A program made the translations under genes and the position numbers. The notes beneath the pieces are model-generated. The model was not told the DNA's origin. It ran no database searches and saw only the letters and a list, made by a program, of their open reading frames with translations. A stretch of 64,000 nt of DNA from Massilia forsythiae. GTDB taxonomy: Bacteria; Pseudomonadota; Gammaproteobacteria; Burkholderiales; Burkholderiaceae_D. Below, in pieces: positions 36,017 to 44,602 of this stretch (position 1 is its first letter; every line of letters starts with the position of its first letter). The stretch lies in NCBI RefSeq assembly GCF_012849555.1, contig NZ_CP051685.1, positions 620,001-684,000 on the forward strand, in the 5' to 3' direction.

Positions 36017-37567
36017 TTATGACAACGAAGGAACAGTCAGTAAAATGCGTTTTGCTTCTTCAACTGTATAGTCAGAAGCGCCCCAGCCAGTCTCCATTGG
36101 ACCTTTAATGTTGGGATCAGTAATACGAGCCCTTAATTTACTAGGAACAACTTCGCCAGTCACATCAATAAATTCAACCCGCTGATCTGGCTTTCCTCTA
36201 TCCAAGATAGCTTCACCAGTTTTGGAATCAATTCTCGTCATTGCCTGAATCGCCTCATCCCGGCCAGAAGGGAAAAAGACTACTTGCTCGCCCCCACCTT
36301 CCAAATAATAATCAGTACCTTTAATTTTTTGACTGGCAGCAGGCCCGCGCCATATAGGCAAGCTTTCCCCAGACTTGATCTCATATTCCACAAACCAGCC
36401 ATTCTGGTTCCATTCTGATTTTACTGCACATTTGGAACGCCATTCGTCTCGATTCTTGAGTGCTTTGAAGTCAGCTTCAGTCATCCAGAATATGCCGGCA
36501 GCGTCACTTGAAGGATCGATAACGCGATAAAGTTTTGCAGGTCCTACCATGCTATCAGCGCGTATCCCGCCATTTTTTGCAAAAGTTTCAATAAGACGCT
36601 CATTAAGGGGAGGATGATCTGGATGCATTTTCATCAGGGCCTTAATTTCATTTTCCTCCATTTCCAAAGCAGGAAATTTCATCGGACCCAAAAGTTTCTT
36701 CACGTATTTTGGAGGCTTTGCATTGATCAGCTTCACCGCGCTCGCCTCCGAAATCGGCGCAATCCACCCACGGTTGGTCTGATAAACCTGCGCCCGCCAC
36801 GCATGATCGTCCAAGCGCTTGGCCACCACCTTCAGCACGGTCCGCGCCGGCTGCACGAATTCCTGTACCGCCCCGGTCACGACGCGCTGCTTGTCCTCGA
36901 CGAACTTCAACAAGTCGTCGACATGCTCGCGAACGGTGCTCGGCACGATCAACCGAATCTTGTTCAGCAGGCTTTTCAGGTCGTTGAATTTTTCGGTCAG
37001 CAGCTTGCCCAGCAGCGCAGGACTGAGCTTTTCTGTCGCCTCCTGGATGGTCTTCGCGACGAACTTGTACATGTCCGGCAACTTGCCGTGTGTCGCCCAT
37101 TGCACCACCCGGTTGTGCTGCAGGTACTCGGTCACCTTCGGCAACGCCGCGTCGCAGGCGCGGTGGGCGGCCGCCGTCAGCTTGCTCACGTTGAGGATAT
37201 CGTCGGCGTGCTTGATCAGGGGTTTAAGGTAGATCCAGACCAGGCGCAACACGCTTTTCACCACCGTGCCGATCTCCGGAAAAAAGCCGATCGCCGTCGT
37301 CGCGATGAAAAACAAGGTGATTTTGTTGGTAGTATCCTTGCGGTATTGCCGGATGTTAGCGCACAGGTCGCGCAGGTCGCAGATGGTATCGACCACGGGG
37401 ATCAGCGATACCACCATGTCGAAGCCGATCTGCCAACCGGACCGCTCGGCATTGAAATCGCCCTGCAGCGCACCCCATATCCACTCGCCGATGCCGATAT
37501 CGTCCGGCTTCTCCTGGCCATGGACTTCGTTGAGCGCATCCAACGTATCGTTCGCTTCGGCCATCAT
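36017..37567 (-). CDS. Putative type VI effector with variable C-terminal toxin domain
   Basis: A 516-residue protein whose ATG overlaps the vgrG stop (ATGA). Residues 1-280 include two hydrophobic segments (about 48-62 and 84-112, around LIPVVDTICDLRDLCANI), a region typical of polymorphic-toxin carriers. At about nucleotide 36727 (residue 281) composition drops abruptly from GC-rich to AT-rich, marking a swapped C-terminal toxin domain. That domain contains LYRVIDPSSDAAGIFWMTE and WRGPAASQKIKG...GGGEQVVFF. An ADP-ribosyltransferase-like fold is possible (Arg348, Glu427), but I cannot establish it. The immunity gene follows at once. Confidence 0.65.
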   Translation of the reverse strand: MMAEANDTLDALNEVHGQEKPDDIGIGEWIWGALQGDFNAERSGWQIGFDMVVSLIPVVDTICDLRDLCANIRQYRKDTTNKITLFFIATTAIGFFPEIGTVVKSVLRLVWIYLKPLIKHADDILNVSKLTAAAHRACDAALPKVTEYLQHNRVVQWATHGKLPDMYKFVAKTIQEATEKLSPALLGKLLTEKFNDLKSLLNKIRLIVPSTVREHVDDLLKFVEDKQRVVTGAVQEFVQPARTVLKVVAKRLDDHAWRAQVYQTNRGWIAPISEASAVKLINAKPPKYVKKLLGPMKFPALEMEENEIKALMKMHPDHPPLNERLIETFAKNGGIRADSMVGPAKLYRVIDPSSDAAGIFWMTEADFKALKNRDEWRSKCAVKSEWNQNGWFVEYEIKSGESLPIWRGPAASQKIKGTDYYLEGGGEQVVFFPSGRDEAIQAMTRIDSKTGEAILDRGKPDQRVEFIDVTGEVVPSKLRARITDPNIKGPMETGWGASDYTVEEAKRILLTVPSLS

Positions 37568-40386
37568 GTCGCTCCACGCTCTCGAGATGCTTCCACCAGC
37601 TCGGGCTCGCCAGCCAATAAGGGATCGAGCCCGGACAGCAACTCGCCGGCCTCAGGCCGTGGCGCATCCTTGGCAGACGGCGCATTGTGATAGACCACCT
37701 TGCCGACGGTATCCGGCAGGTTGCGCTCCTCCGCCATGCCGTTGCCGTCGAGCGTGCCGTGCTTTTGGCGGCCGTCGGCGAAATGCAGCGTGTACGGCAC
37801 GCCGGCCATCGGCGCGCCCTGGTAGCCGTCCAGGTCGAGCTTCAGCCAGTTGATGTGCTCGGCGGCCGGAAAGAACGGCAATTCGGCTTCTTGCCGGGCC
37901 GGACCTTCCCAGTTGTGCGTGCCCGCCTTGACCGTGAATTCCCTGGCACAGCCATGTTCGATCCTGCCGTCGGCGATCTTGACGTAGGCGCCGCCGCACA
38001 ACAGCGTGAGGCTGCTCTTGGCCGCGATCACGACGTTGCCCTGGCTGGCGGTGATCGTCACGTCGCGGTCGGCGGCAATGCCGACGCTGTCCTGCTGCGC
38101 CTGGATGTCCAGCCTCCCGCTGCGGGCGATATGCTTCATGCCGTCCCGATGCGCGAACAACGCGATGCCCTTGCCGCCCTGGATGTCGACGCGCTGTCCC
38201 GCGACGACCTGGATATGCTGCTGTGCGATGAAGTTCTGCTGCCGCCCGCTGTAGCTGACCGACGAATTCGGCGTGGCGTTGACGAAGCCGCCGTGGGCAT
38301 ACTGGGCGATCAACGGTGCACCGCCCTGCTCGGCCTTGGCCAGGTCGTCCATCAGTTGGCGGTGTGCGCCCAGGTCGAGCGGTGGCGCCTGGTGCTGTTC
38401 GGCGAAGCCGCCCAGCTCCGCGAGCAGCGCCTGCGACCCTTCCAGCAGCGCCTGCAGGGGTTCGCGTTCCAGTTGTCTGCCGTTCGCGCCGAGCATCGCC
38501 TGGGTCGTCAGCAGCAACAGGCGCGCTGCCCGCAGCACCACCGACTGGTCGCTGCGCAGTTCCGCCCCTTCCCCGCGCGCCTGCCCCTCGCCGTCTTTTC
38601 TCGGCTGCGTCAGCCAGCCGAGGTTCAGCTGGCTGTGTCCATGTTCGCTGGCCAATTGGGCGCTGATCTGGCCGGGCGTATCGTCCAGGCGCAGCTGGTT
38701 ATGGCGCCAGCCCTGCACTTCCTTGCTCTTGATGCCCGCCAGGAAGCGATTGCCGGGCAGCGCTCCGGCATGGCTGAACGTCGGGGGCGCCGCCGAGCCG
38801 CCGTACACGCGGCCGACCACGATGGGTTTGTCCGGATCGCCGCCCAGGCAATCGACCAGCACCTCGTCGCCGACGCGCGGCAAGCCGATGCTGCCCCAGC
38901 CATTGCCGGCCAGATCGCTGGCGACGCGCACCCAGGCCGAGTCACGGTCGGTACCGCTGGCGCCGCAGCCGTTCGGATGATCCTCTTCGCGCATGCCCGT
39001 GAAGCGCAGCTTGATGCGTCCCAGCGCGTCGCAATGCACTTCTTCGCCCTTCGGGCCGACGACGATCGCCGTCTGCAGATGCACGGCCGGCAAATCGACA
39101 TGCGGATCGTAGGCCGGCACGATCGGTATACCGCGCCGCACGCAGGTGAAGCGGTTGGTGTACTTGACGCCGCGCGCGGCGCTGGCACGATCCAGGACGG
39201 CTTGCTCGGCTGCCTGCTGCCAGTCGTTGGCATCGAACAGGCGCCGCGCGCGTTCGTCGATTTCCTTGGGCAGGTTGTTTTCCGCGGACAGCGTCAATTC
39301 GGTGATCACGAATTGGCGTTCGTCGACCGGGCGCCGGTCGATATCGGGATGGCCGACGAGTTCGACCCACTCTCCGGCGCGCATGTCGCGCACGCCGCTT
39401 TCGCAGTGATAATTCTTGGCTTCGTATTCGTGGCGTTCGATGCGCGCGTCGGCCAGCCTGCGGTAGTCGTCGTCATCGTCGCCGGCGTGGGGCATGTCGA
39501 TGCGGTAATCTTCCAGGCTGGCAGCGAACCGGGTGCCGGCCATGCCTTGGCGCATGGTCGTAGGCGCACTGGCCCACATCATGCGGCCGCGCCGGTAATC
39601 CCAGCTCTGCCGCGACACGCTCCCGGCCTTCAAGGTACGCACACCGCTCCAATTGATGACGCCATCGCGCGCCTCGGTGCCGGCGTCGCGATGGAAGCGC
39701 ACGGTACCGGCGGCATTCCGGGCAAGCGCATAGGGCGTATCGAACAGGAAGAGTACATGTCCGGGCATATCCGATTTGCCGGGATGGCCCGTGTCGCAAG
39801 GACGGAAACCCGAGCCGATGCCCCGCCGTTTCCACAGTCGGTACAGGAAGGCGGCATCCGACTCGTTGTATTGCATCGTTTGTTCACGGGCCGGATAGGT
39901 GCGCCGCAAGCCGGAGATATCGATATCGAATGCCTTGGCCAGGATCGGATTGGCTTTACGCCATTCGCGCACCAATGCCACGGAAATATCGACTTCGCTC
40001 TGGTTACGGAAAATACGTGTATTGATGCGTTGTTTCATCAATGCCAGTGCATCGCGCATCACCAGCTGGTAGGACGCCAGCCCTCCATCGCTTTGCCCCG
40101 CGGATGCCTGTTCCACGATGCCGCATACCGAGCGCAAGTCGCCGCTGTCGGTCACGAATCGTAACTCGGCAGGCTGCGCGATGAAGTCTTTCAATGGCAG
40201 TCCGGCGCGCGTGGAGATGCAGTACAGCCGGTATTCGATGCCGCCGCACAGGGCTTCCTGGCCCCTGACGTGCTTGACGAGCAAGACGTCGTCGAGAACG
40301 CCGCGCTGGTCTCCCAGCAGCAGTTGGATGGGACGATTGGATTGGGTCAACCCGGCGGCCATGCCGGCCGCATTCGGCAAATTCAT
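37564..40386 (-). CDS. vgrG: Type VI secretion tip protein VgrG
   Basis: Spike protein (TssI) of 940 residues. The N-terminal phage gp27-like part includes MQYNESDAAFLYRLWKRRGI, the gp5-like OB region VGRVYGGSAAPPTF, and the GIKSKEVQG..NQLRLDDTPGQIS segment. A DUF2345-type beta-helix follows (GGFVNATPNSSVSYSGRQQNFIA, CGGAYVKIADGRIEHG). The C-terminal extension (about 850-915, GAPMAGVPYTLHFADGRQK) ends in DGNGMAEERNLPDTVGKVVY, a region often used to dock effectors. It overlaps the effector start by four bases. It appears to be an orphan vgrG module, since no other tss genes are visible. Confidence 0.94.
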   Translation of the reverse strand: MNLPNAAGMAAGLTQSNRPIQLLLGDQRGVLDDVLLVKHVRGQEALCGGIEYRLYCISTRAGLPLKDFIAQPAELRFVTDSGDLRSVCGIVEQASAGQSDGGLASYQLVMRDALALMKQRINTRIFRNQSEVDISVALVREWRKANPILAKAFDIDISGLRRTYPAREQTMQYNESDAAFLYRLWKRRGIGSGFRPCDTGHPGKSDMPGHVLFLFDTPYALARNAAGTVRFHRDAGTEARDGVINWSGVRTLKAGSVSRQSWDYRRGRMMWASAPTTMRQGMAGTRFAASLEDYRIDMPHAGDDDDDYRRLADARIERHEYEAKNYHCESGVRDMRAGEWVELVGHPDIDRRPVDERQFVITELTLSAENNLPKEIDERARRLFDANDWQQAAEQAVLDRASAARGVKYTNRFTCVRRGIPIVPAYDPHVDLPAVHLQTAIVVGPKGEEVHCDALGRIKLRFTGMREEDHPNGCGASGTDRDSAWVRVASDLAGNGWGSIGLPRVGDEVLVDCLGGDPDKPIVVGRVYGGSAAPPTFSHAGALPGNRFLAGIKSKEVQGWRHNQLRLDDTPGQISAQLASEHGHSQLNLGWLTQPRKDGEGQARGEGAELRSDQSVVLRAARLLLLTTQAMLGANGRQLEREPLQALLEGSQALLAELGGFAEQHQAPPLDLGAHRQLMDDLAKAEQGGAPLIAQYAHGGFVNATPNSSVSYSGRQQNFIAQQHIQVVAGQRVDIQGGKGIALFAHRDGMKHIARSGRLDIQAQQDSVGIAADRDVTITASQGNVVIAAKSSLTLLCGGAYVKIADGRIEHGCAREFTVKAGTHNWEGPARQEAELPFFPAAEHINWLKLDLDGYQGAPMAGVPYTLHFADGRQKHGTLDGNGMAEERNLPDTVGKVVYHNAPSAKDAPRPEAGELLSGLDPLLAGEPELVEASRERGAT

Positions 40387-40672
40387 GTGAGATTTTCCCC
40401 AAGGAATGATCTACACACTAAAGTGCCATGCTCAAAACTAGCGCCGTTTGACGGCCATCATTGCAATTTACGACGCAGTGATTCGGATTCCAAATTGCCA
40501 CAGCTTCATGCACATGGCACCACATTGCTGATAGCACCGCATCGCCCCCCTTGCCGATGCCTGAGCACACGCTACATTTTCCGACAATGCACCGACAAAG
40601 CCGCGCAAGACGCTGCCGCCCCGCCTCCCTAGAATCGGCTCGCCCATGCACCGACAAGAAGGAGAACCTCAC

Positions 40673-41890
40673 ATGATCACACCAGCACCGCTGCGCGCGG
40701 CCGCGATGGCGGCGGCATTGCTCCTCGCCGGCTGCGGCGGCTCCAGCGTTTCGGTCACGCCGGCGACGCCGCCCGCCCCACCGGTCGCGCAGGTGACCAG
40801 GGTCGACCTGCTGGCCAGTTCCGAGCGCGGCATCGAAAGCATCGCCTACCGGGACGGCAGCGCCTACCTCGGCCTGTCGAACACGCCGGGCGCCGCCAGC
40901 CAGGTGCTCAGGACGGCGCTGCCCCTGAAAGCCGGCGCGGCCTGGAGCGAGATGGCGCTGGGCGCCTGCAGCGTGGGCGCTTCCGGCACGATGCCGCCCA
41001 GCGCGCCGACCCTGCGCACGCTCGGCTCGACCCTATGGCTGTTCCAGCCCTGGTACGACGGCGGCGCCGACGCCGCCAACGAACATGCGCTGTGCGCGCT
41101 CGACGCAGCCGGCAGCTTCGTCCCGCGCGATGCGGCGCTGGACGTGTGCGCCGGCGGCTTCTGCACCAAGCTGTCGATGAGCGAACTGAAACAGGCCGGC
41201 AAGGTCCTGTACAGCAATGCCGGCGGCGCGCCCAACCTGCTGGCCTCAAGCGACGGCGGCGCCAGCTGGCGCGCCGTGCTCGGCCAGCTGGACGCGATGA
41301 TGTGCTACCACCAGAAGTTCGAGGTGATCGGCGAGCGCGTGCTGGTCGGCGGCGAGTGCCCGCTCGACATGGCCTACCTGCGCGCCTACCGCCTGCGCGC
41401 CGACGGCCTGGGGCTGGCTTCGCAGGAACCGGTTTCCCTGAGCGTGCCCGACCTGGAAAACCGCAACATCCAGTTCATCGCCCGCGCCGGGACGACGCAG
41501 CGCGTGTTCGTCGGCGTCGAGGGCGGGCTGCTGCGCAGCGAGGACGGCGGCAACACCTTCAAGTTCGTGATCGAGCATCCGCTCGCGGGCGGCAGCGCTT
41601 ATCCGTACATCGGCGCGTTCCTGGCGCTGCCGGACAAGCCCGACACCTTCGTGGTCGGCGGCTTCGACAAGGCGTCCCTGAAACCCTACCTGGCCTGGTC
41701 GGCCGACGGCGGCGCCCGGTGGACCGACATCTCGGCGCTGCTGCCGGGCTACGCCGGTACGCGTCCGGAGGCGTCGGCGGCGCACGTGACCTCGATCGGC
41801 CTGGACCCGCAGGGCCGCATCGTCGTCACCGTCAACGAAGAGACCAGCGCCAGGGGCCGCGTACTGCTGCTGACCCTGGGCCAGCCCTGA
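40673..41890 (+). CDS. Lipoprotein with Asp-box (BNR) repeats
   Basis: A 405-residue predicted lipoprotein. The start MITPAPLRAAAMAAALLLAGC has an aaggag ribosome site and a clear lipobox (LLAGC, lipidation near Cys21). The remainder should be a beta-propeller: three Asp-box motifs are visible (SSDGGASWRAV, SEDGGNTFKFV, SADGGARWTDI), as in sialidases and sortilin-like photosynthesis-stability proteins. Sialidase catalytic residues were not recognised, so it is probably a binding protein. It converges on the EI24 gene, with 12 bases between stops, and is transcribed alone. Confidence 0.7.
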   Translation: MITPAPLRAAAMAAALLLAGCGGSSVSVTPATPPAPPVAQVTRVDLLASSERGIESIAYRDGSAYLGLSNTPGAASQVLRTALPLKAGAAWSEMALGACSVGASGTMPPSAPTLRTLGSTLWLFQPWYDGGADAANEHALCALDAAGSFVPRDAALDVCAGGFCTKLSMSELKQAGKVLYSNAGGAPNLLASSDGGASWRAVLGQLDAMMCYHQKFEVIGERVLVGGECPLDMAYLRAYRLRADGLGLASQEPVSLSVPDLENRNIQFIARAGTTQRVFVGVEGGLLRSEDGGNTFKFVIEHPLAGGSAYPYIGAFLALPDKPDTFVVGGFDKASLKPYLAWSADGGARWTDISALLPGYAGTRPEASAAHVTSIGLDPQGRIVVTVNEETSARGRVLLLTLGQP

Positions 41891-41902
41891 TCGGCTTGCG
41901 GC

Positions 41903-42736
41903 TCAGGGCGTGGAGATGGTGACGGCCGGCTGCCCATCGCGGCCGGCGCGCAGGTCGGCCAGCGCCTGCAGGCAGTAATACTGGAACCACAGCCCGGTGA
42001 AGATGAAGATCACCAGGTACAGCCAGATCGACAGCACCGCCAGCACCGGGAACAGCACCACCGACAGCGCGCCGCCGACCCACACCACGCCGGGCAGCGC
42101 GCCCAGCAGGCCGGAGATGGTGCCGATCGCCAGCAGCGGCCGGCGCCGCGTGCGCACGATGGCGCGCCGCTCTTCCAGGCTGGCGTGGATCGACAGCGCG
42201 TCGTAGCTCATCACGCGCGCCGTCAGCCAGCCCCACAACACGGCCTGCGCCACCAGCGCCAGCGGTGCCAGCGCGTACAGCGGTAGCGTCACGATCCACA
42301 GCAGCGCGAACACCACGATGCCGGACAGGTTCACGCCCAGGCTGCCGAGGAAGCTGCCGCCCTCCTTGCGCTCCATCGCGGGGAACTGGACCCGGCTGAC
42401 ATGGCGCGCGATGGCCGGCATGGCGCCCACGCCGATGAACAGCAGCGAGGTGATGATCGTCAGCGGCAGCAGCGTCAGCATCGCCACCAGCGGCACCGCC
42501 ATCGCATGCAGGAAGCCCAGCCCGAGGCGAGACAGCGCGCTGCCGCTGGTGGCGAACAGGCCGTATTCGGTGAACACGGCTTGCAGCCAGTCGTACAGCG
42601 GCTGCAGGCCGGCGTATAGCAGGCCGCCCCACAGCGCCAGCGACAGCAGCAACGGGACGATCGACAGCAGCAGCATGCGGCGCGAGAACTGCGAGCGCAC
42701 TGCGCGGCCGTAGGCGATGGCGATCGGGCGCATCAT
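41903..42736 (-). CDS. EI24-domain membrane protein
   Basis: An inner-membrane protein of 277 residues with about six hydrophobic helices, matching the EI24/CysZ-type family (MLLLSIVPLLLSLALWGGLLY at the N-terminus, VAQAVLWGWLTARVMSYDALS, SLEERRAIVRTRRRPLLAIG). CysZ relatives affect sulfate uptake, but many EI24 members are uncharacterised and no cys genes are nearby. It starts at an ATGATG doublet overlapping the stop of the hydroxylase gene, so it is the last gene of the four-gene reverse operon beginning at 45573. Confidence 0.8.
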   Translation of the reverse strand: MMRPIAIAYGRAVRSQFSRRMLLLSIVPLLLSLALWGGLLYAGLQPLYDWLQAVFTEYGLFATSGSALSRLGLGFLHAMAVPLVAMLTLLPLTIITSLLFIGVGAMPAIARHVSRVQFPAMERKEGGSFLGSLGVNLSGIVVFALLWIVTLPLYALAPLALVAQAVLWGWLTARVMSYDALSIHASLEERRAIVRTRRRPLLAIGTISGLLGALPGVVWVGGALSVVLFPVLAVLSIWLYLVIFIFTGLWFQYYCLQALADLRAGRDGQPAVTISTP

Positions 42737-43752
42737 GATGCGCGCCCGCCGCCTGCGCGCGCGCTGGCTGCGCGGACGGCGTCGGCCAGGCGCACCAGGC
42801 CCAGCCACTGCTGGCGCCAGAAGCCGCGGCCGTAGTCGCGGCCCGGCTTGACGCTGCCGTCCGGCGCCGTGCGCGCGAACTGGTCGCGCACGCCGGTGCC
42901 GTGCCAGCCGGGCGCGAAGTTGGCGGTGCCGAACAGGACGTCCCACACGGGCAGCAGCACGCCGAAGTTGCAGCCGCCCAGCGAACCGCTGCCCTGCGAC
43001 TCGTGGCCCAGGCCGACCGCGTGGTGGGTGCGGTGGAAGCGCGGCGACACCAGCAGGCGTTCGCCGAGGCGGCCGAAGTGGATGCGCACGTTGGCGTGCT
43101 GCAGGCTTTGCAGCGCGCGCGACACCGACACCAGCAGCACGTACTGGGCCGGCGCCACGCCGATCGCCAGCGCCAGGACCGCCATATAGACGTCGCGCAG
43201 CAGGTCGTCGAGCAGGTGGTTGCGGTTGTCGCTCCACAGGTTCATGCTGGTCTGGCTGTGGTGCAGGCTGTGCAGCGCCCACCACCAGCGGAACCGGTGC
43301 TGGCCGCGGTGGAACCAGTAATCGAAGAAGTCCAGCACCAGCAGGTACAGCAGGAAGCTGGCCAGCGGATGCATGCCCGCCACCAGCGACTCCAGGTTGA
43401 ACGGACGCAGGCCCTCCATGCGCAGTAGCGCCGCCACGCCGTCCATCAACGGATCGAGCGTGAAGAACACCGCCATCGTGAACAGGCCGAGGCGGTGGAC
43501 CAGGGTGTACAGGAAATCGTTGCGGCGCGCGTGCGGGTCCATTGCCGCCTGCGCCGGCAGCAGCGTCTCCAGCGGACGCAGCACCAGGTACAGCGCCGCG
43601 ATCTCGACGGCGCCGATCAGGAACCATTCGACGCCCTCGAAGGCATCCTCGGTGTATTCGCCGAGGCCGGAAAAGAACAGGAAAGGCTCGACCAGGCTTT
43701 CGAACAGCCAGCCCTGGAGCGCTGCGAACCAATCGAAGAGATGCTGGATCAT
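42733..43752 (-). CDS. Sterol desaturase/fatty acid hydroxylase family protein
   Basis: Membrane-bound di-iron oxygenase of 339 residues. All histidine boxes are visible: HRGQH (148-152), HSLHH (161-165), His219/His225 (HANVRIHFG) and HRTHH (240-244). Several transmembrane helices surround them. Such enzymes hydroxylate or desaturate lipids, carotenoids or sterols, and the substrate here is unknown. It follows the deacetylase gene by 28 bases and overlaps the EI24 gene by four, so membrane-lipid modification may be coupled to the propeller/deacetylase functions encoded upstream. Confidence 0.85.
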   Translation of the reverse strand: MIQHLFDWFAALQGWLFESLVEPFLFFSGLGEYTEDAFEGVEWFLIGAVEIAALYLVLRPLETLLPAQAAMDPHARRNDFLYTLVHRLGLFTMAVFFTLDPLMDGVAALLRMEGLRPFNLESLVAGMHPLASFLLYLLVLDFFDYWFHRGQHRFRWWWALHSLHHSQTSMNLWSDNRNHLLDDLLRDVYMAVLALAIGVAPAQYVLLVSVSRALQSLQHANVRIHFGRLGERLLVSPRFHRTHHAVGLGHESQGSGSLGGCNFGVLLPVWDVLFGTANFAPGWHGTGVRDQFARTAPDGSVKPGRDYGRGFWRQQWLGLVRLADAVRAASARAGGGRAS

Positions 43753-43780
43753 GCGGGTATGTGCGTTGAATCGTGTGTCG

Positions 43781-44602
43781 TTATCGAGAAGTCCGGTAAT
43801 CCGGATGCTCGCGCAGTGTAGCGAAACAGAAGCCTTTGCGCTCGAGGCCGGCGATCAGCGGCTCCAGGTTGGCCGGCGCCCACGGGTCCTTGCGCGACCA
43901 GATGCCCATGTGCGCCATGAAGATATCGCCATCCCGCAAGCCGTCCAGCGCGCGCTCCAGCAGCAGCGCGTTCGGGTAGGCGTCGCTGGACGTCTCGTCG
44001 CCGGAAAAGCCGGCCCTGGCCCAGCCGACGTGGCGGTAGCCGCAGGCCTGGGCGGCGGCCAGGATGTTGGGAGAGCTGTGCCCGCCGGGGGTGCGGAACA
44101 GCGGATCGAGCCGGCGCCCGGTCAGTTCCATGAAGCGCGTGTCGACGCGGCGCAGTTCGTCGCAGTAGCGGGCGGCGCTCCAGGTCTCGACCTTGCCGGC
44201 ATCCGCGCCGAACTGCGGCTTTACACGGATGCGCCCGCCCGCTTCGTCGGCGCGCCAATACACGTGGTCGAAGGTGTGGCTGCCGAAGGCATGGCCCTCG
44301 GCCACGCGCGCCTTCCAGTAGGCAGCCCACGACGGATCGAGCGACCAATCGCCGCGCACCGTCTTTTCGTTGGCCAGGAAAAAGGTGGCCTTGATGGCGT
44401 GCCGCTTCAGCGTGGCGGCGATCAGCTCGGCCTGCGACTGGCTGCCGGTGTCGAAGGTCAAATAGATCGTGCCGCGGCAATGCGCCGGCGCATCGGCGGG
44501 CGCATCGGCGGGCGCATCGGCGGCGCATGCCGGCAGCGCCCATGCCGCGGCGGCAGCGGCGCCCAGCAGCAGCGCGCGCGCCCGCTTCCCTCGCGCACGC
44601 AT
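43781..44602 (-). CDS. Polysaccharide deacetylase-family protein, altered metal motif
   Basis: Exported NodB-fold protein of 273 residues. The signal peptide (RALLLGAAAAAAWALPACAA) is followed by a threefold Ala-Asp-Ala-Pro repeat. Motif 1 reads TFDTGSQS: catalytic-base Asp51 is kept, but the second Asp, normally a metal ligand, is Thr52. Motif 2 (SHTFDH, His109 and His113), motif 3 (RTPGGHSS) and a late MAHMG are present. It may therefore use a different metal arrangement or be a binding protein. The ATG shares one base with the stop of the propeller gene (TGATG), showing tight coupling. Confidence 0.78.
   Translation of the reverse strand: MRARGKRARALLLGAAAAAAWALPACAADAPADAPADAPAHCRGTIYLTFDTGSQSQAELIAATLKRHAIKATFFLANEKTVRGDWSLDPSWAAYWKARVAEGHAFGSHTFDHVYWRADEAGGRIRVKPQFGADAGKVETWSAARYCDELRRVDTRFMELTGRRLDPLFRTPGGHSSPNILAAAQACGYRHVGWARAGFSGDETSSDAYPNALLLERALDGLRDGDIFMAHMGIWSRKDPWAPANLEPLIAGLERKGFCFATLREHPDYRTSR
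44488..44525 (-). repeat. 12-bp in-frame tandem repeat in the deacetylase gene
   Basis: The unit gcatcggcgggc occurs about three times in tandem and encodes the repeated Ala-Asp-Ala-Pro just after the signal peptide. Copy number could vary between strains without shifting the frame. Confidence 0.6.

Noticed and set aside
40515-40529. TGGCACCACATTGCT considered as a sigma-54 promoter before the Asp-box lipoprotein
   Set aside because: The GG-to-GC distance is one base too short, and no activator site pattern was seen nearby.
41903-43732. A 609-residue reverse-strand frame spanning two genes as one fusion protein
   Set aside because: Only its C-terminal 277 residues make sense (EI24 protein). 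The front part is the out-of-frame shadow of the fatty-acid hydroxylase, whose histidine boxes lie in another frame.
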